DNA from: Romanomermis culicivorax | Taxonomy: Eukaryota; Nematoda; Enoplea; Mermithida; Mermithidae | DNA length: 64,000 bases | NCBI GenBank assembly: GCA_963922205.1 | Contig: CAWUHX010000116.1 | Span: 124,001 to 188,000 of the forward strand | Direction of reading: 5' to 3' | Part shown: positions 28,101 through 40,100 of the stretch, piece by piece | Layout: every line of letters starts with the position of its first letter | Position numbering within the stretch: position 1 is the first letter of the stretch | The notes under the pieces: generated by a model | Told to the model about the DNA's origin: nothing | The model's database searches: none | The model's input: only the letters and a program-made list of their open reading frames with translations | Program-made: the position numbers and the translations under genes

Positions 28101-31100
28101 AATTGTTCAGTGGGTAGCATCCAAAAATTTTGATTTGGAGCTTCTAAAATGTCTAAAAATGCATATTTGTTGACAGATGCTTAATTTTATGTCTTCTGAG
28201 CTTTTTTACATTCGAATACATCTGGAGCCAGGAGTCATAATTATATATCAATCAAAATGGACTGTTCTTAAATGTTCATTGCTTTATTCAAATACCAGAA
28301 AATTCGGGAAAATTTTTCCATTTGTATATTTTAGAATGCTAGAAAATAAATCTTTTCAACATTCATTTTTTTGATGAAAGGTCTAAATTTTAAATGAATT
28401 AAAAAACAACTGTCAAAAAAACTCTAGAACTCGGAAATTAGGCAAGCAACCTCCAACCAACAAGAACTTGTAGTATTGTTACAAGCAATCTTCAACCAAC
28501 AAGAGCTTGTAGTATTGTTACATGCTGGAAACATTTTCAGCTTCATGTTTAAAATTATAGTTACAAAAAGATAGAAAAATGCAAACTTTGATGTCTAAAA
28601 TGGGCACAAAATTCATCATTTTCATGTCAAAATAACCCCACAAATTTTCACTACTTCAAAATCCTTTTCCCACAAAAGGTTTGATTTGTGGAAAAACAGT
28701 GGACTGATCAATCTGAAGAATTATACAATGAAATCCGGCAGGAAGTTTCGGTGTTTTGCTGATTTTACAGCCCCCAGATAATTTACTTTAAATCAAAAAT
28801 TGAATGAAATTAACTATAATTGAAGCAGGAACCAAAATTGCTCCTAGACACAAAACTCCAGGAGCAATTTTGAATTTTTAAGGGACCAGGCCACTAATAT
28901 GACTAAAAAAGCTTAAATACAAAAAGTCTATGTTCCCGAAAGTTGAAAAATCTTAAGGATCACAAAAAGATTCTGGAGAAGTAATTCCGGTCAGATACAT
29001 AACACCAATACAAGAAGATCAAATATTTGTCCATAATATGTTGACACTTGAAACGTATAAGCATACATTACAATGATAGTTTCTAACTGTGTGCTAGAAA
29101 TAATACCAAAAGAATTATAAATCATTTTAAAGCCCACACAGAGCACCAGAAAGCTTTTAGCATTTCTTATTTTAAAATTCATAAAAATCTACTTTACTGT
29201 AAATGAGTTGTTCTGCCGCAAATTTTGTGCAATGTGAAGATCTTGCACACAACTCTATGTTTCACCCTGATGAGATTCATTGACCCCTGGACCCCTCCTG
29301 GCAATGCGCTTGCCCAAGCTCTGTGCAAGGAGGCTAGAAACTTTGCAACTATATAGGCATTGTAGCAGGTTCAAATCCCAACAACTCCAAATTTTTTCTG
29401 TTATGCTGGGTCAAGCTTACCATATATAACATGTATTATAGCATATACTTTATTATATAGTTGAATTTTTTTATTTTCATGGAACGATTTTCATTTGAGT
29501 CTGTCATCCTTTTGACACGTAAATGGGTAAACGCGTTGTCATCGTAACCATCGCCAAACACCGTTTTCGAAAAAATAAAGCTCGTCCGGGATTCGAACCC
29601 GGGTCTCTGCGACTATAGACCAGCGTTCTTCCATTTGAACTACCGAGCCGGTGTTGCGACTGGTACGAAGGGGTTATGTACGGCCGTGCTGACACGTGAC
29701 ATTCCCCCCCTTGAAAGAAGGACGTCCTCGTCCGTTGAAGATGCAGGTTCTGCGGCCCACCATTGTGGGACCAATCCAAGCCTCGCCATGACACGTAAAT
29801 GGGTAAACGCGTTGTCATCGTAACCATCGCCAAACACCGTTTTCGAAAAAATAAAGCTCGTCCGGGATTCGAACCCGGGTCTCTGCGACTATAGACCAGC
29901 GTTCTTCCATTTGAACTACCGAGCCGGTGTTGCGACTGGTACGAAGGGGTTATGTACGGCCGTGCCGACACGTGACACTTTCACCAATGTGTAAACTTCT
30001 TACACAAAACGGAATTACATAACATTGATTTTCGTACATTGTATTTACATATTTTCACATTAGGATTACAGTTTGGGAATGGAGTGAAATGTATCAACTT
30101 CATTTTATGCAATCATTGTTTATATACAGGAAAAGTTTGATCAAAAGTATGAATTATTCCAANNNNNNNNNNNNNNNNNNNNNNNNNNNNNNNNNNNNNN
30201 NNNNNNNNNNNNNNNNNNNNNNNNNNNNNNNNNNNNNNNNNNNNNNNNNNNNNNNNNNNNNNAAGCAGTGGTATCAACGCAGAGTACTCAATTTTTAAAA
30301 AATTCAATTGCCATTTTTCGCTTTTCTAGTAATGGTGTTTGATGATCCATAGCATAAATATCGGTCGGGAAATTAAATATCCGAATTGCTGTACATTTTT
30401 GGGCCCGTTCTAAGTTCTCAAGGTGTAAGTCGACTTCTTTCTGCCAACCGAGGGTGCAATTGCTTGACCTTTCGGATCTTTCTATGGAGCTGATTGTTTC
30501 TCCAAATCGTGGAATTTTGTTGGCAGATTGTTCAGTACTATTATTGGCGTTGCTTGTGTTTTTCCATTTATTGTTGTTGGCTTCCATAATAATATATATA
30601 AAATATAACCTTGAGTTTGTGATAACCAAATTTTTTTTTACATGCTGTCTAGAGTCACCCACGTATAAAGATAGGAAATTATAGAGAGACAAAAAAAGCG
30701 ACCATTCACAATAACTGTTCCATGCAAACTCTACAACCAGATTCTCTCTATCAGGCAGTTGCAGGGGTACGGACTGACATCAGGGCCTCTCTGGAAGGTG
30801 TTGGTCTGGCAGCAAATCATGTGATTACTGGTCAACAGCACAATCTCATACAGGGCTTACAGTCTCTTCTGAGTGGACCAGTGCAGTTGATCTTTAATAC
30901 ACTCATCACCCTGGCCGTGCTGGCTGGTACAGGATATCTCATCTACGTTGGGATATCCTATTATCTCAGCTACCGCCTGCGGAAACGACAGGTCCAGTTT
31001 GTCAGCCAATACTCTCCATTGAACCTTTTCGGGAAAGTTCAACATTGGGTCAGTTTTCATTACCTGCAGAATGATGTGCCGACTCAGTTAGACAGAATCA

Positions 31101-34100
31101 CTCCCTGTTTTGTCGTACTGGTTGACGCCAACAAAACTCCGGCTTTCCTTGACACTGGTTGTCCACAGACCATCATTAGTCAATGCCTTCACAAGGCCTT
31201 GATTAAAGAAAGTCCGAAGACCACGATGGCCTTCCAGCAACATCACGACTTTAACCCATTAATGGGCATCAATGGGAAAGCCGTCCATACTCTCTTTTTT
31301 TTAAATCTGATTTAAAGGAAAAAACACATCAAATGTTTCTCAATGTTCCAATATTTTAGGTGGGTGGGTTTTCTTGGCAGCAAAGATGAATCCATTCATC
31401 GATCAAGTCGCGTGGAGAAGGGCAATGCCAGCCAGTAATGATGGATAATCTTTTTTGCCTGGACAAACGTTTCACCGGCTCGAGTCGTAACAATGAATTG
31501 TACAGCACCTCAGGAATGAATAATTGACGTAAATTCGGCAAATTTTCAACTGCGTATGTTAATGCGTCTTTGATTGAGAATAAGTCGGAATAGGAATACG
31601 TGCGTATTAGGAAACATTGCAAGTTGGGCGCTTTAAGGGGCAATTTCCAGATTTGTTCGGCATTCAGGATGTCGACGGAAAAAAAAAGTAAATTTGGACA
31701 TTGATCCAAAATGAGGTCGAACGATCCTGGGGAAGCAGGTCTATTGGCGTATAAATGTATTCCTTCCAATGAAGAGGTGGACCGCATCATTTTCAAAGCT
31801 GCAGGATCCTCTGCTGACCAACGCAGACTGAAAAAAATTTAAGAATTAAAAAACAGTTCAGCAACATAGACAGTGTGTTATCTACTCAGAAAAAAGCATC
31901 GCAATCGATTTTGAAAAGACAGTTTTATAAAAAAAACCTTATTCTAATGTTTGTTAAGATATCAAGGGCGAAATATTTTTCAGCAACGAGGTCCAAAACT
32001 CAACAAAATTAACATTTTTCGACAGCTTACCACCTTCAACGATCGATTCAGATAAAAAAAATAGCAAGATGCAGGTTTTATAGCAGTTAAACACATGCAA
32101 ATTTCAGTAATGATGCACATGACAGGCAAAACACCGTAGTTCATGTTACTTTTGGGCAGATGGTCGTTTTTCTGTTTCAAGTAGCTAGTTCTTAGGCTTA
32201 AGGGTAATTTACGCTTGTCTTTTTCGACAGAACAGAACGGATCACCAGCAGTTTGAAAAGTTCAGCTTGAAAATGCACTTTCGATCGGAAAGGATAATTG
32301 AAATTTCCTATAATATAAACTCCAACAAAACAAATTTTCCTTTTGTCTGAAAATGCACTTCGAAAATCGCAAAGGATGACTGCAATTTTCTAGAAAATGA
32401 CCGACGGTAACCTCCAACCGAACGAATGAAACGAAAATTTCGCTTCGGTTCAGTGAAGTTGTGTTCATTGCATTTCGCTGCATTCTGTTGGAAAAGTCAC
32501 GCATAAATGACCCTTTAGGCTTCTTCCTGTTCATTTATGTTAATTTTATCACAAAGCATTTTTTGTTTTTTCACTGAAATTGGTCACCCTCCATGCACTC
32601 AGGAATCGTAACTTACAATTTTAATTTCCTTAATTCGCTGATCTTTTCAATATGATCGGAGTAAAAACCGTTATAATTTATCCGAAAGTGCTTTAAATTA
32701 ACCATTTTTGATATTTCGTTGTAAATAAACGACAGTACATCATCTGGCTCCGGCGAATGCAGTAGTCTGAAAATTTCTATTTGATTGTAAAGGGGAAACT
32801 TGTCGAAAATAATGCGATAAAACGCCAAATTTTAGTGGTATGCTCTCAAAGAAAATTCTTTCAACAGGGGACTACGGGATAGTAGGAAAGCAACGAATTT
32901 TGCGTGACTTTCGGAGTCTTTACAGTAAACCTCAATATTTTGCAAAGAAACGAAATACAACTCTTTGATAATTCTGTGATAAAGCAAATCTTCATCGAGC
33001 TGGGTGTAATCGAACTGACGAATGTGCAAAGACAAACTTTTCAATTTTGGCAACCTCATCAATCTTTCGATCAGCTGAAGATTATTGTGGGATACTTCAG
33101 CAATGTCCAAACTTTCTAAATTCAAATTAACATCCAACAATGCATACAATGGTTCATAAACTGCACTGTCCATTGTTCTATATGATGTCAGTGCAAAATG
33201 AGTCAAGTTTTGACACAATGATAAATCAATCCATAAATCGTAATGTTGAATAATCATTAATTTCGTCAAGGCGGAATGGCCAATAACAACTTTATTTATT
33301 TTCTCCCGTAGTTCATTGTTGGATATTCCATCTGCGTCGATAGCGGCACCAAGTTGCTTCGAATTGCGAGCATTTTCCACAAAACTCAATGCACTTTCCC
33401 AGCCGAATATTTCGATAAGATTTGAATCAATTTCCAAACCTGTCAGTTTTTCTAAACTACAAAGAAGGATAAAGAAATTTTTCTTAAAATCCTCTTCTGT
33501 AAATGGATCAGGCGAATCCAAGCAATTTTTCTTAACCACAAAAGATGTCAACACACTGAAATTTTTTAAATGACGCAGGCCGGAACAACACGCTTGAATT
33601 TTGTTCAAAACTTTCATCCAGGAACCAGTAAATATTTGATCAAAGTCGACGTATTTTAACCGATGCAATTCAAATTCGACACAACTTTTGAAATTTGGAT
33701 TTATTCGCTCCGCTATGCATAATTCTTGGAAGTTGAAATATTTTAAGATTTCCGTAATAATGACGACGTCGTCCATATGATTAAAGTGATCGATGCAGAT
33801 TCTAAATATCTGAACAAAAGAAGCAACTTTTTCTCCAGATGACGATGATGCAGAAACCAAATAAAAATCAAAAAACTAAAATTTATGAAAAAAATAAATA
33901 AGAAGCAATCGGGTCAAAAAATAAGTACAAAAAAATTAATTTAAATTGAAAGAGAAAAAAATATAAAATCAATAAAGCTAATGGAGCAAAAAAAAAAGAA
34001 AATAAAAACGAATATAAATAATTAGGAAATGAGAAGAAAAAAATGGCTGGAAACGAAAAGAAAAAATGTTGTATCAAAATAAATAAGAAATGAGAAGGAA

Positions 34101-37100
34101 AAAATAGATAAGAATGAAAAATGAATAAAACTGATAGAAAATGAAAACAAAAAATTAAAAAATGAATGGAAATTATTAATATATGAAAAGAAAAAATTTG
34201 AGAAAATGGAAGGAAAAAAATTTCTGGAGAAAACGACCAAAAAATGGACAAATTTTGACATGTTATATGCACAAAGTATAAAATTTTGATAGGCGTAGAA
34301 AATGTATATAGGCCTCATACGTATGAAAAGTTATTGAGCATTCAGAAAAAATATCAAAACAAAAAATTGAAATGTAAATGAAAATAATAAAAACAAATTG
34401 ATAAAAAAAAGCGAGAAAATAAATAAGAAACTATCGAGGTAAAAAATGCGTATGAAAAAGTTAATATAAATTGAAAGAAAAAAAGAAAGATGAATAAGAG
34501 TAATGAAACATAAAAACAAAGCATGGAAAACAAAAACTGAATAAAAATAATTAGGAAATGAGAAGGAAAAAGTGAATGAAAATGTTAAAAAATAGAATTA
34601 CGACTAAAAATGAATACCAATAAAAAAGAAAAAATCAATGAAAACAAAAAAATGTGAAAATTAGTAAAAGTGACAAAAATAATAAATAAAATTTTCTTTT
34701 AATTTCTTTAATTTTTTATCCTCTGTCATAATTCACTGGAATATAATTTATCCCCGTTTATATACGCACTAAGTTGTGGAGAATTATTAGAATTTTGCAC
34801 AGAACAGTAAATTTTTTTTTTTTTTTAGTAAATTATTTTTTTAAACCAGCAAATGAAATTTTTTTAAAAATGTCACTTTTTGAAAGAATAAGTTCTGCAT
34901 AAAACTGCTTCAGAAACAAATGAAAAAAGAAATAAAAATTGAAAAATCAGCCATAGTTATCACAATACAAAAACTATTGTTTTTTTGCACAGTCAGTAAT
35001 TTATCGAAAATCGATAAAAAACAAAAATTTTCATTTTCGGCTCAAATTATGATAAGAATTTATCAAAATTCATAGCTTTAGAAACAAAAAACCATGGCAC
35101 GCGAAACCTAAATTGCATACAAATTCGACAGCTGACATATCTGTGCTTAGCAAAAATGAAGAATCATAAACTGCATCATTGTTGCTTCGGATTTTCTTTT
35201 CTTTTTTTTTAATTTTCGTATTCAAATACTCCAGAACATTGGAAGATGAATTTTTTAACACTGACTTGGTCTAATGATGTTCAGGCTTTAAAAAATGTGG
35301 ATGTTTTCAACCAGCTAATCGAATAAAAATTTGGGTTATTCAACCAACAGTATCTGCCAATTTCTCAAACTGATGATGTTTCAATCACCGTTTTTCCTCA
35401 AATGGGGTGTTTTAGGAAAAATTTGGGAAAAAGCAAAAAGATTTTGGGTATGGCTCTCATTGTGGAAAAATTTTTGGAGAATTAAAAACCGAAAAAATGC
35501 GTTTTGGTGGAGATAAAAAGGACAAAATATTAAAATTTTTTGGCGCCTCATGGTGCTTGTGGGTATAATTATACATGCACATAGCATACATGTAATTGGG
35601 GGGGGAGTGCTATGGGAACCCCCCAGAAATTGTCGACCATATGGCTAGTCATTGGGCGACCCCCCAGGATTTTCCAATCCTATGGCTAGCCATATGGTAG
35701 CCCTGGGGACCCCAATAGTTTTAGTCGGAAAAATACTGAAAAATGTCATTTTTTTCATGGAAAATGTCAAATTTTGAACAAAAAATAGTCAAAAACATCA
35801 ATTTTTTCGGCGCTTCGCGCCATAAGTACATATCTTATCATTTTTTAGACAAAAATTAATACTTTTTAAACCGTTTCCCGGAAATTTTTCATGAAAAAAT
35901 CGAATTTTTTTCCTTCAGGGACCCCTCCCCCCAAAATTTAGGGAATTACTGACCCCCGGCCCCAAAAAAGTGCTCCAACCCCCCCCCCCCCGGACCTCAG
36001 AGCTCCGATGGCACATCGGGGAGTCAGGGGAGGTAAATCCTCCTAGCTGAGAACCTGAGCACCCCTATCTGGCCTGAAAAAAATCACTTTTCTGATCAAA
36101 CTAAGCAGGTTTATCAACTTTAGCGTGAGAAAATAAAAATGTATCTGTGCAGCCAAAGTTTTTCCTCAGGTTGCATATGGCAACCTGGCTTTTTCAGAAA
36201 ATGACTCTGATGATCGATTTGAAAAATGACTGATCTAATATGTGGGCTTTCTTTTGTACTCTGGACCATTTTGTATGTAAAGTACAAAAAAAAACACTGC
36301 CTGCATGCAGGGATTGTTTTCCACACAGTGCGGATTTTTTGGGCTCATGCGGAAAACGGAAACTTTTTAATGCTTTTAGTGATTGTTAATGGGGGTGTGG
36401 AAATCTTTTTGACCGATTTCCCCATTTAATCTCAAGATGCGGAACAAGCAGTGCAGAAAAATCCTGCCTGCACGAGGTTGGACCAGTTGCAGGGGATATA
36501 AACCCAACATTTTGGGTTGGTGTCCCTAAATTTTGAAATATTTAGGGTGCCACAAAAGTCTCAAAAAATTACGAAAAAGGCTGAAAATTTCAAAAATATA
36601 CCGAAAAAGCCAAAATAGCCACTTTTTATCAAATTTTTCGAGTTGCCGTACATTCCAACATTTGTGTGTAGAGTTTCGTGACATTGGGGATGGGGCTAAC
36701 TCAATGACATGTATCAGAGGTCCCCAAGGTCAGATTTTTCAGGTGGGGGTAAAATTGAAAATTTGCGGGGGTAGTGTAGCTAAAATGTGCACTAAACACG
36801 TCATTTTGTCTCAAAATTAGGCAACCAGTGATCAATTTCAAGGGCGTCAGGTAGGGGTAATACCCCCCTCATACCCCTCCCCATGGGGCAGTCTGACATG
36901 TATGAGCTTCCAGAGAGAAAATTTAAGAAAAAACTCAATTTTACAAAATAAGACAATGTAACTGATAGAAACTGTTGAGGGTTAATTAGCAAGTGGAAGC
37001 AGATATATCTACTTCAACTTAACGACCATTAAGATGTGCATATGTTATGGGCTTTGTCAGATAGAAAATAATTATTCCCAGAGTTTTCTGTACAGGCAGG

Positions 37101-40100
37101 GTTGAAATTTGCAACTTGGGGGAAAATTTTGGCTCACAGATAAATTTTTGGTTGCTCACCATTTACTTAATTTTACTGGAAAAATCATCAGAAGCTAGTT
37201 TTCTTGTATTACATTCGATTTGCTCCAGTTTTCGACTTTTAAAACTCGTTTTCCTCCGATTTTTGGAATTTCAATATTCTAGAATGCAATGAAAAGAATT
37301 CAATAAATTTTCAGTCGAGCAGACTACAATTCTAAAACTAGACCATCAAGCAGGAATTTGGATTTTTCAACCAGCAAGAATTTCTCCTCGAACTCAAAAT
37401 GTTTTTATCAGACGAAAGTCGAAATTTTTTTAAGATTGCAAAAATATATAAGATCAAACTGTTATTTATCCATAATATCTTGATCATTAAAAGCTACATA
37501 TGGACATTAGCTAGAATGGCATTTTTTAATTGCGCACTAGAAAATATATAATTTTTTTAATGAATTAAAATCTATTTTATTTCATTATCCTTCATTATTA
37601 CCAATCTTCATTTAATAAAAAGATATAATATGCAAGCATGATCGCCAAATAAACATGAAATTATACGTTCAGGATGATAAAAACTATCAAAAATTGAATG
37701 GCTGGTGAAGGTAGACATGCTGAAAGTTGCACCTGAGCTTGGTAATAAATAATAATGATTTGGATCTTTTAAAATGCACCAAAATGCATCTTTTCTATAT
37801 GGAATGAAAACTTCAAATTTTTCTTCCACATTTGTGGAAAAACCTCAAAAAAATTTTTCCACACTCCAGATTTTTTCGACATTATACATACCTGTACTTG
37901 GGGAGGGGTTGGGGGAGACCCCCCCAACTTGGCCAACCATATACCCAACATCACCCAACCCACCCCCCCAGTTGAAAAAATTAAAAAATTTGCAAACAAG
38001 TCTATGCTTTTTGGCCTTTTTTGGGAAAAATTTCGACTTTTTTCGCAAACACAAAAAGTAAGAATTTCAGTTTTAAATCTTCTGAAATTCTTACTTTTTG
38101 TGTCTGTAAGAATTTTCTGTACAGAAACATGGTTAAACAGTTGTATAACTGATATAACGTCATGTTTCCCTATGTTCAGTCCCATACAAAATTATGGAAA
38201 AAATTATTGATAATAAAATTTTAAATTTCCTTCATCAGCATAACCTTTTAGCATATCAACAGTTTGGTTTCCTAAAACATAGATCCTGCGAACTACAGTT
38301 ACTCAAGTGTGAAAACTCATGGCTAAATCAGGTGGACAAAGGACACTCCTTAAGACATGGTGTGTCAGGGATGGACATAGTCTATCTCCAGGTTGTGAAG
38401 AAATAGCCGAAGTCGACGCGTTTTGCGTCGACGCCGATTTGCATAGACACCGTGCATAAATATGCCGGTTGTCTATGTTCTTGGTCATTCATTGATTATT
38501 GTTTGTTTTTTATTGAAAGAAGAAATGGGCGGCCCGTTCGGGCATTTTATTATATTATTTTGTTATAATTTTTTGTGGTGGAGCATTTCCGCCTGGAATA
38601 CAACGACCCTCGGCCGATAGCCTTTGGATTACTCGCAGCGGAGGGAACGCAGGTTAGACCCCGGATTTCTGGAGAGCCACCCAGCGTGCAAGTCTACATT
38701 TACAACTCAGTTCTCGGCCTGACTTCTGATTTTGCCCCTGGTTTGAAGTTACTTGAGCTCAGGGTGTTATCTTATCTTCTGCAGTTCTTCGGGACGAAAG
38801 CAGGAGATCTATGTTGACTTTGAGACTGACCGAACTGTTGCAAACTGATTCTACCTAAGGTTTCGGCCTGATTAGGTGAATTAGCTAGTGACTGATTAGG
38901 TCTATTTTTTGATATCAAATCCATTTATTTATATTTCTCAACTTCCACCAAGTCTCATTTCAACAAGTGGTGGCTTCTGACTCTCAAAGTAACGGAAAAT
39001 CAGAGGCAAACTCGAGGAGTCAAAAAACCTATTGGTTTTTATAGAGAACTGGGAGGTTACAAAATGAGTAAAGACAACCTAGGTGGCCTCAAGAGCTCCG
39101 GTTTGCCCCGAACACCACCGGGAAAAAAGGCCCGTGATGCAGAAAAGTTAATTGTCCTGACTTCAGCTGAAACTTCAGCTGAAGAGGACAATTGCTCAGA
39201 TCACAGGCCTTTATCGGTGGAAAATGAAGGCAACCGACCTACGACCTCGACAGCTGTCGAGAGGGAGGACGACGACGCGATATTATCGGCCAATGAAGAT
39301 CAAATTTTCAAGATTCCGTCGTCGACCAACCTCCCCAAGAGAGGCGAATATTTACATCCGCCTATTATGGGACCGGCGCGTCTACTACCGAAGATGAACA
39401 TTCCGGTTTTGGATCAACAGCAGCGCCGGCCAATTAATAAACCCGCCCAATTATTCGATACTTACCATCGATTATATTGGGATAACGAGCGGGAGGAACA
39501 TCGAGAAAATCCTCGAAAGAGCTCATTAGAAGACAAACTGGACCAGATCATGAACAGGTTAGATGTTTATGATAGCATATTCGCCAACATTGCTAATACA
39601 GGTTCACAGAAAGCCAGTAAGGCAAATGAACCGAGGCAAAGCAATGCTGGCTGTTTGGAACAAGGTGGTGCATTGAAGTTTGAGCAGGGCCAGGAAGAGT
39701 TAGCGTGGCAAAATGATGGCATCACTCTTCAGCAAGACTGTAGACGGAAAGACCAAAAGTCAAGTCTCGGTCCTAAAGAGCAGTATATGTCTCATTTGCC
39801 CACTACCTCAAAAGTGGAGCAGAGAGTGAGTAGTTGTGGTTTTGACGAAGGCCTAAAAAACCCAAGTCTGATAAATCCAACTATCTCACAACAGAGCAGT
39901 TGTATTAGGGGAGAGACCCCAAGTGTCAGGCAGCAGGTCATGCCTACAATGATTCTGATTGATCCAGCTTTATGGGTCAATCCGGCTCAAGTAGGCCCAA
40001 CTGTCTATGACATTGAAAGGGCGATCAAACCGAAATTACTGCAATCTGATATGCCAAGTAAACAGGTTCTTGCTTTTCTAGTGGAGCTAGAAGGTGAGTT

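Larger units (their letters stand above)
29513..29977 (-). mobile_element. TRIM-like mini LTR retrotransposon with tRNA-like LTRs
   Basis: Two 189-bp direct repeats (29513-29701 and 29789-29977) differ by one base and flank only 87 bp. On the - strand each starts TGTCACGTGTC and ends ACGTGTCA. Right after the upstream repeat comes TGGCGAGGCTTGGATTGG, a primer-binding-site form. Right before the downstream repeat comes a polypurine tract, CAAGGGGGGGAA. A 4-bp duplication, CTTT, flanks the whole (29509-29512 and 29978-29981). This is the full anatomy of a terminal-repeat retrotransposon in miniature with no coding capacity. Near-identity of the repeats implies a recent insertion. Confidence 0.85.

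Noticed and set aside
29504..29971. A 155-residue - strand frame across the TRIM
   Set aside because: It is a read-through of two LTRs and their tRNA-like units; its repeated halves mirror the duplication. Not a protein gene.
33883..34519. Long - strand frames of Phe/Ile/Ser
   Set aside because: Low-complexity translation of an A-rich repeat; no start context, no family, composition artefact.
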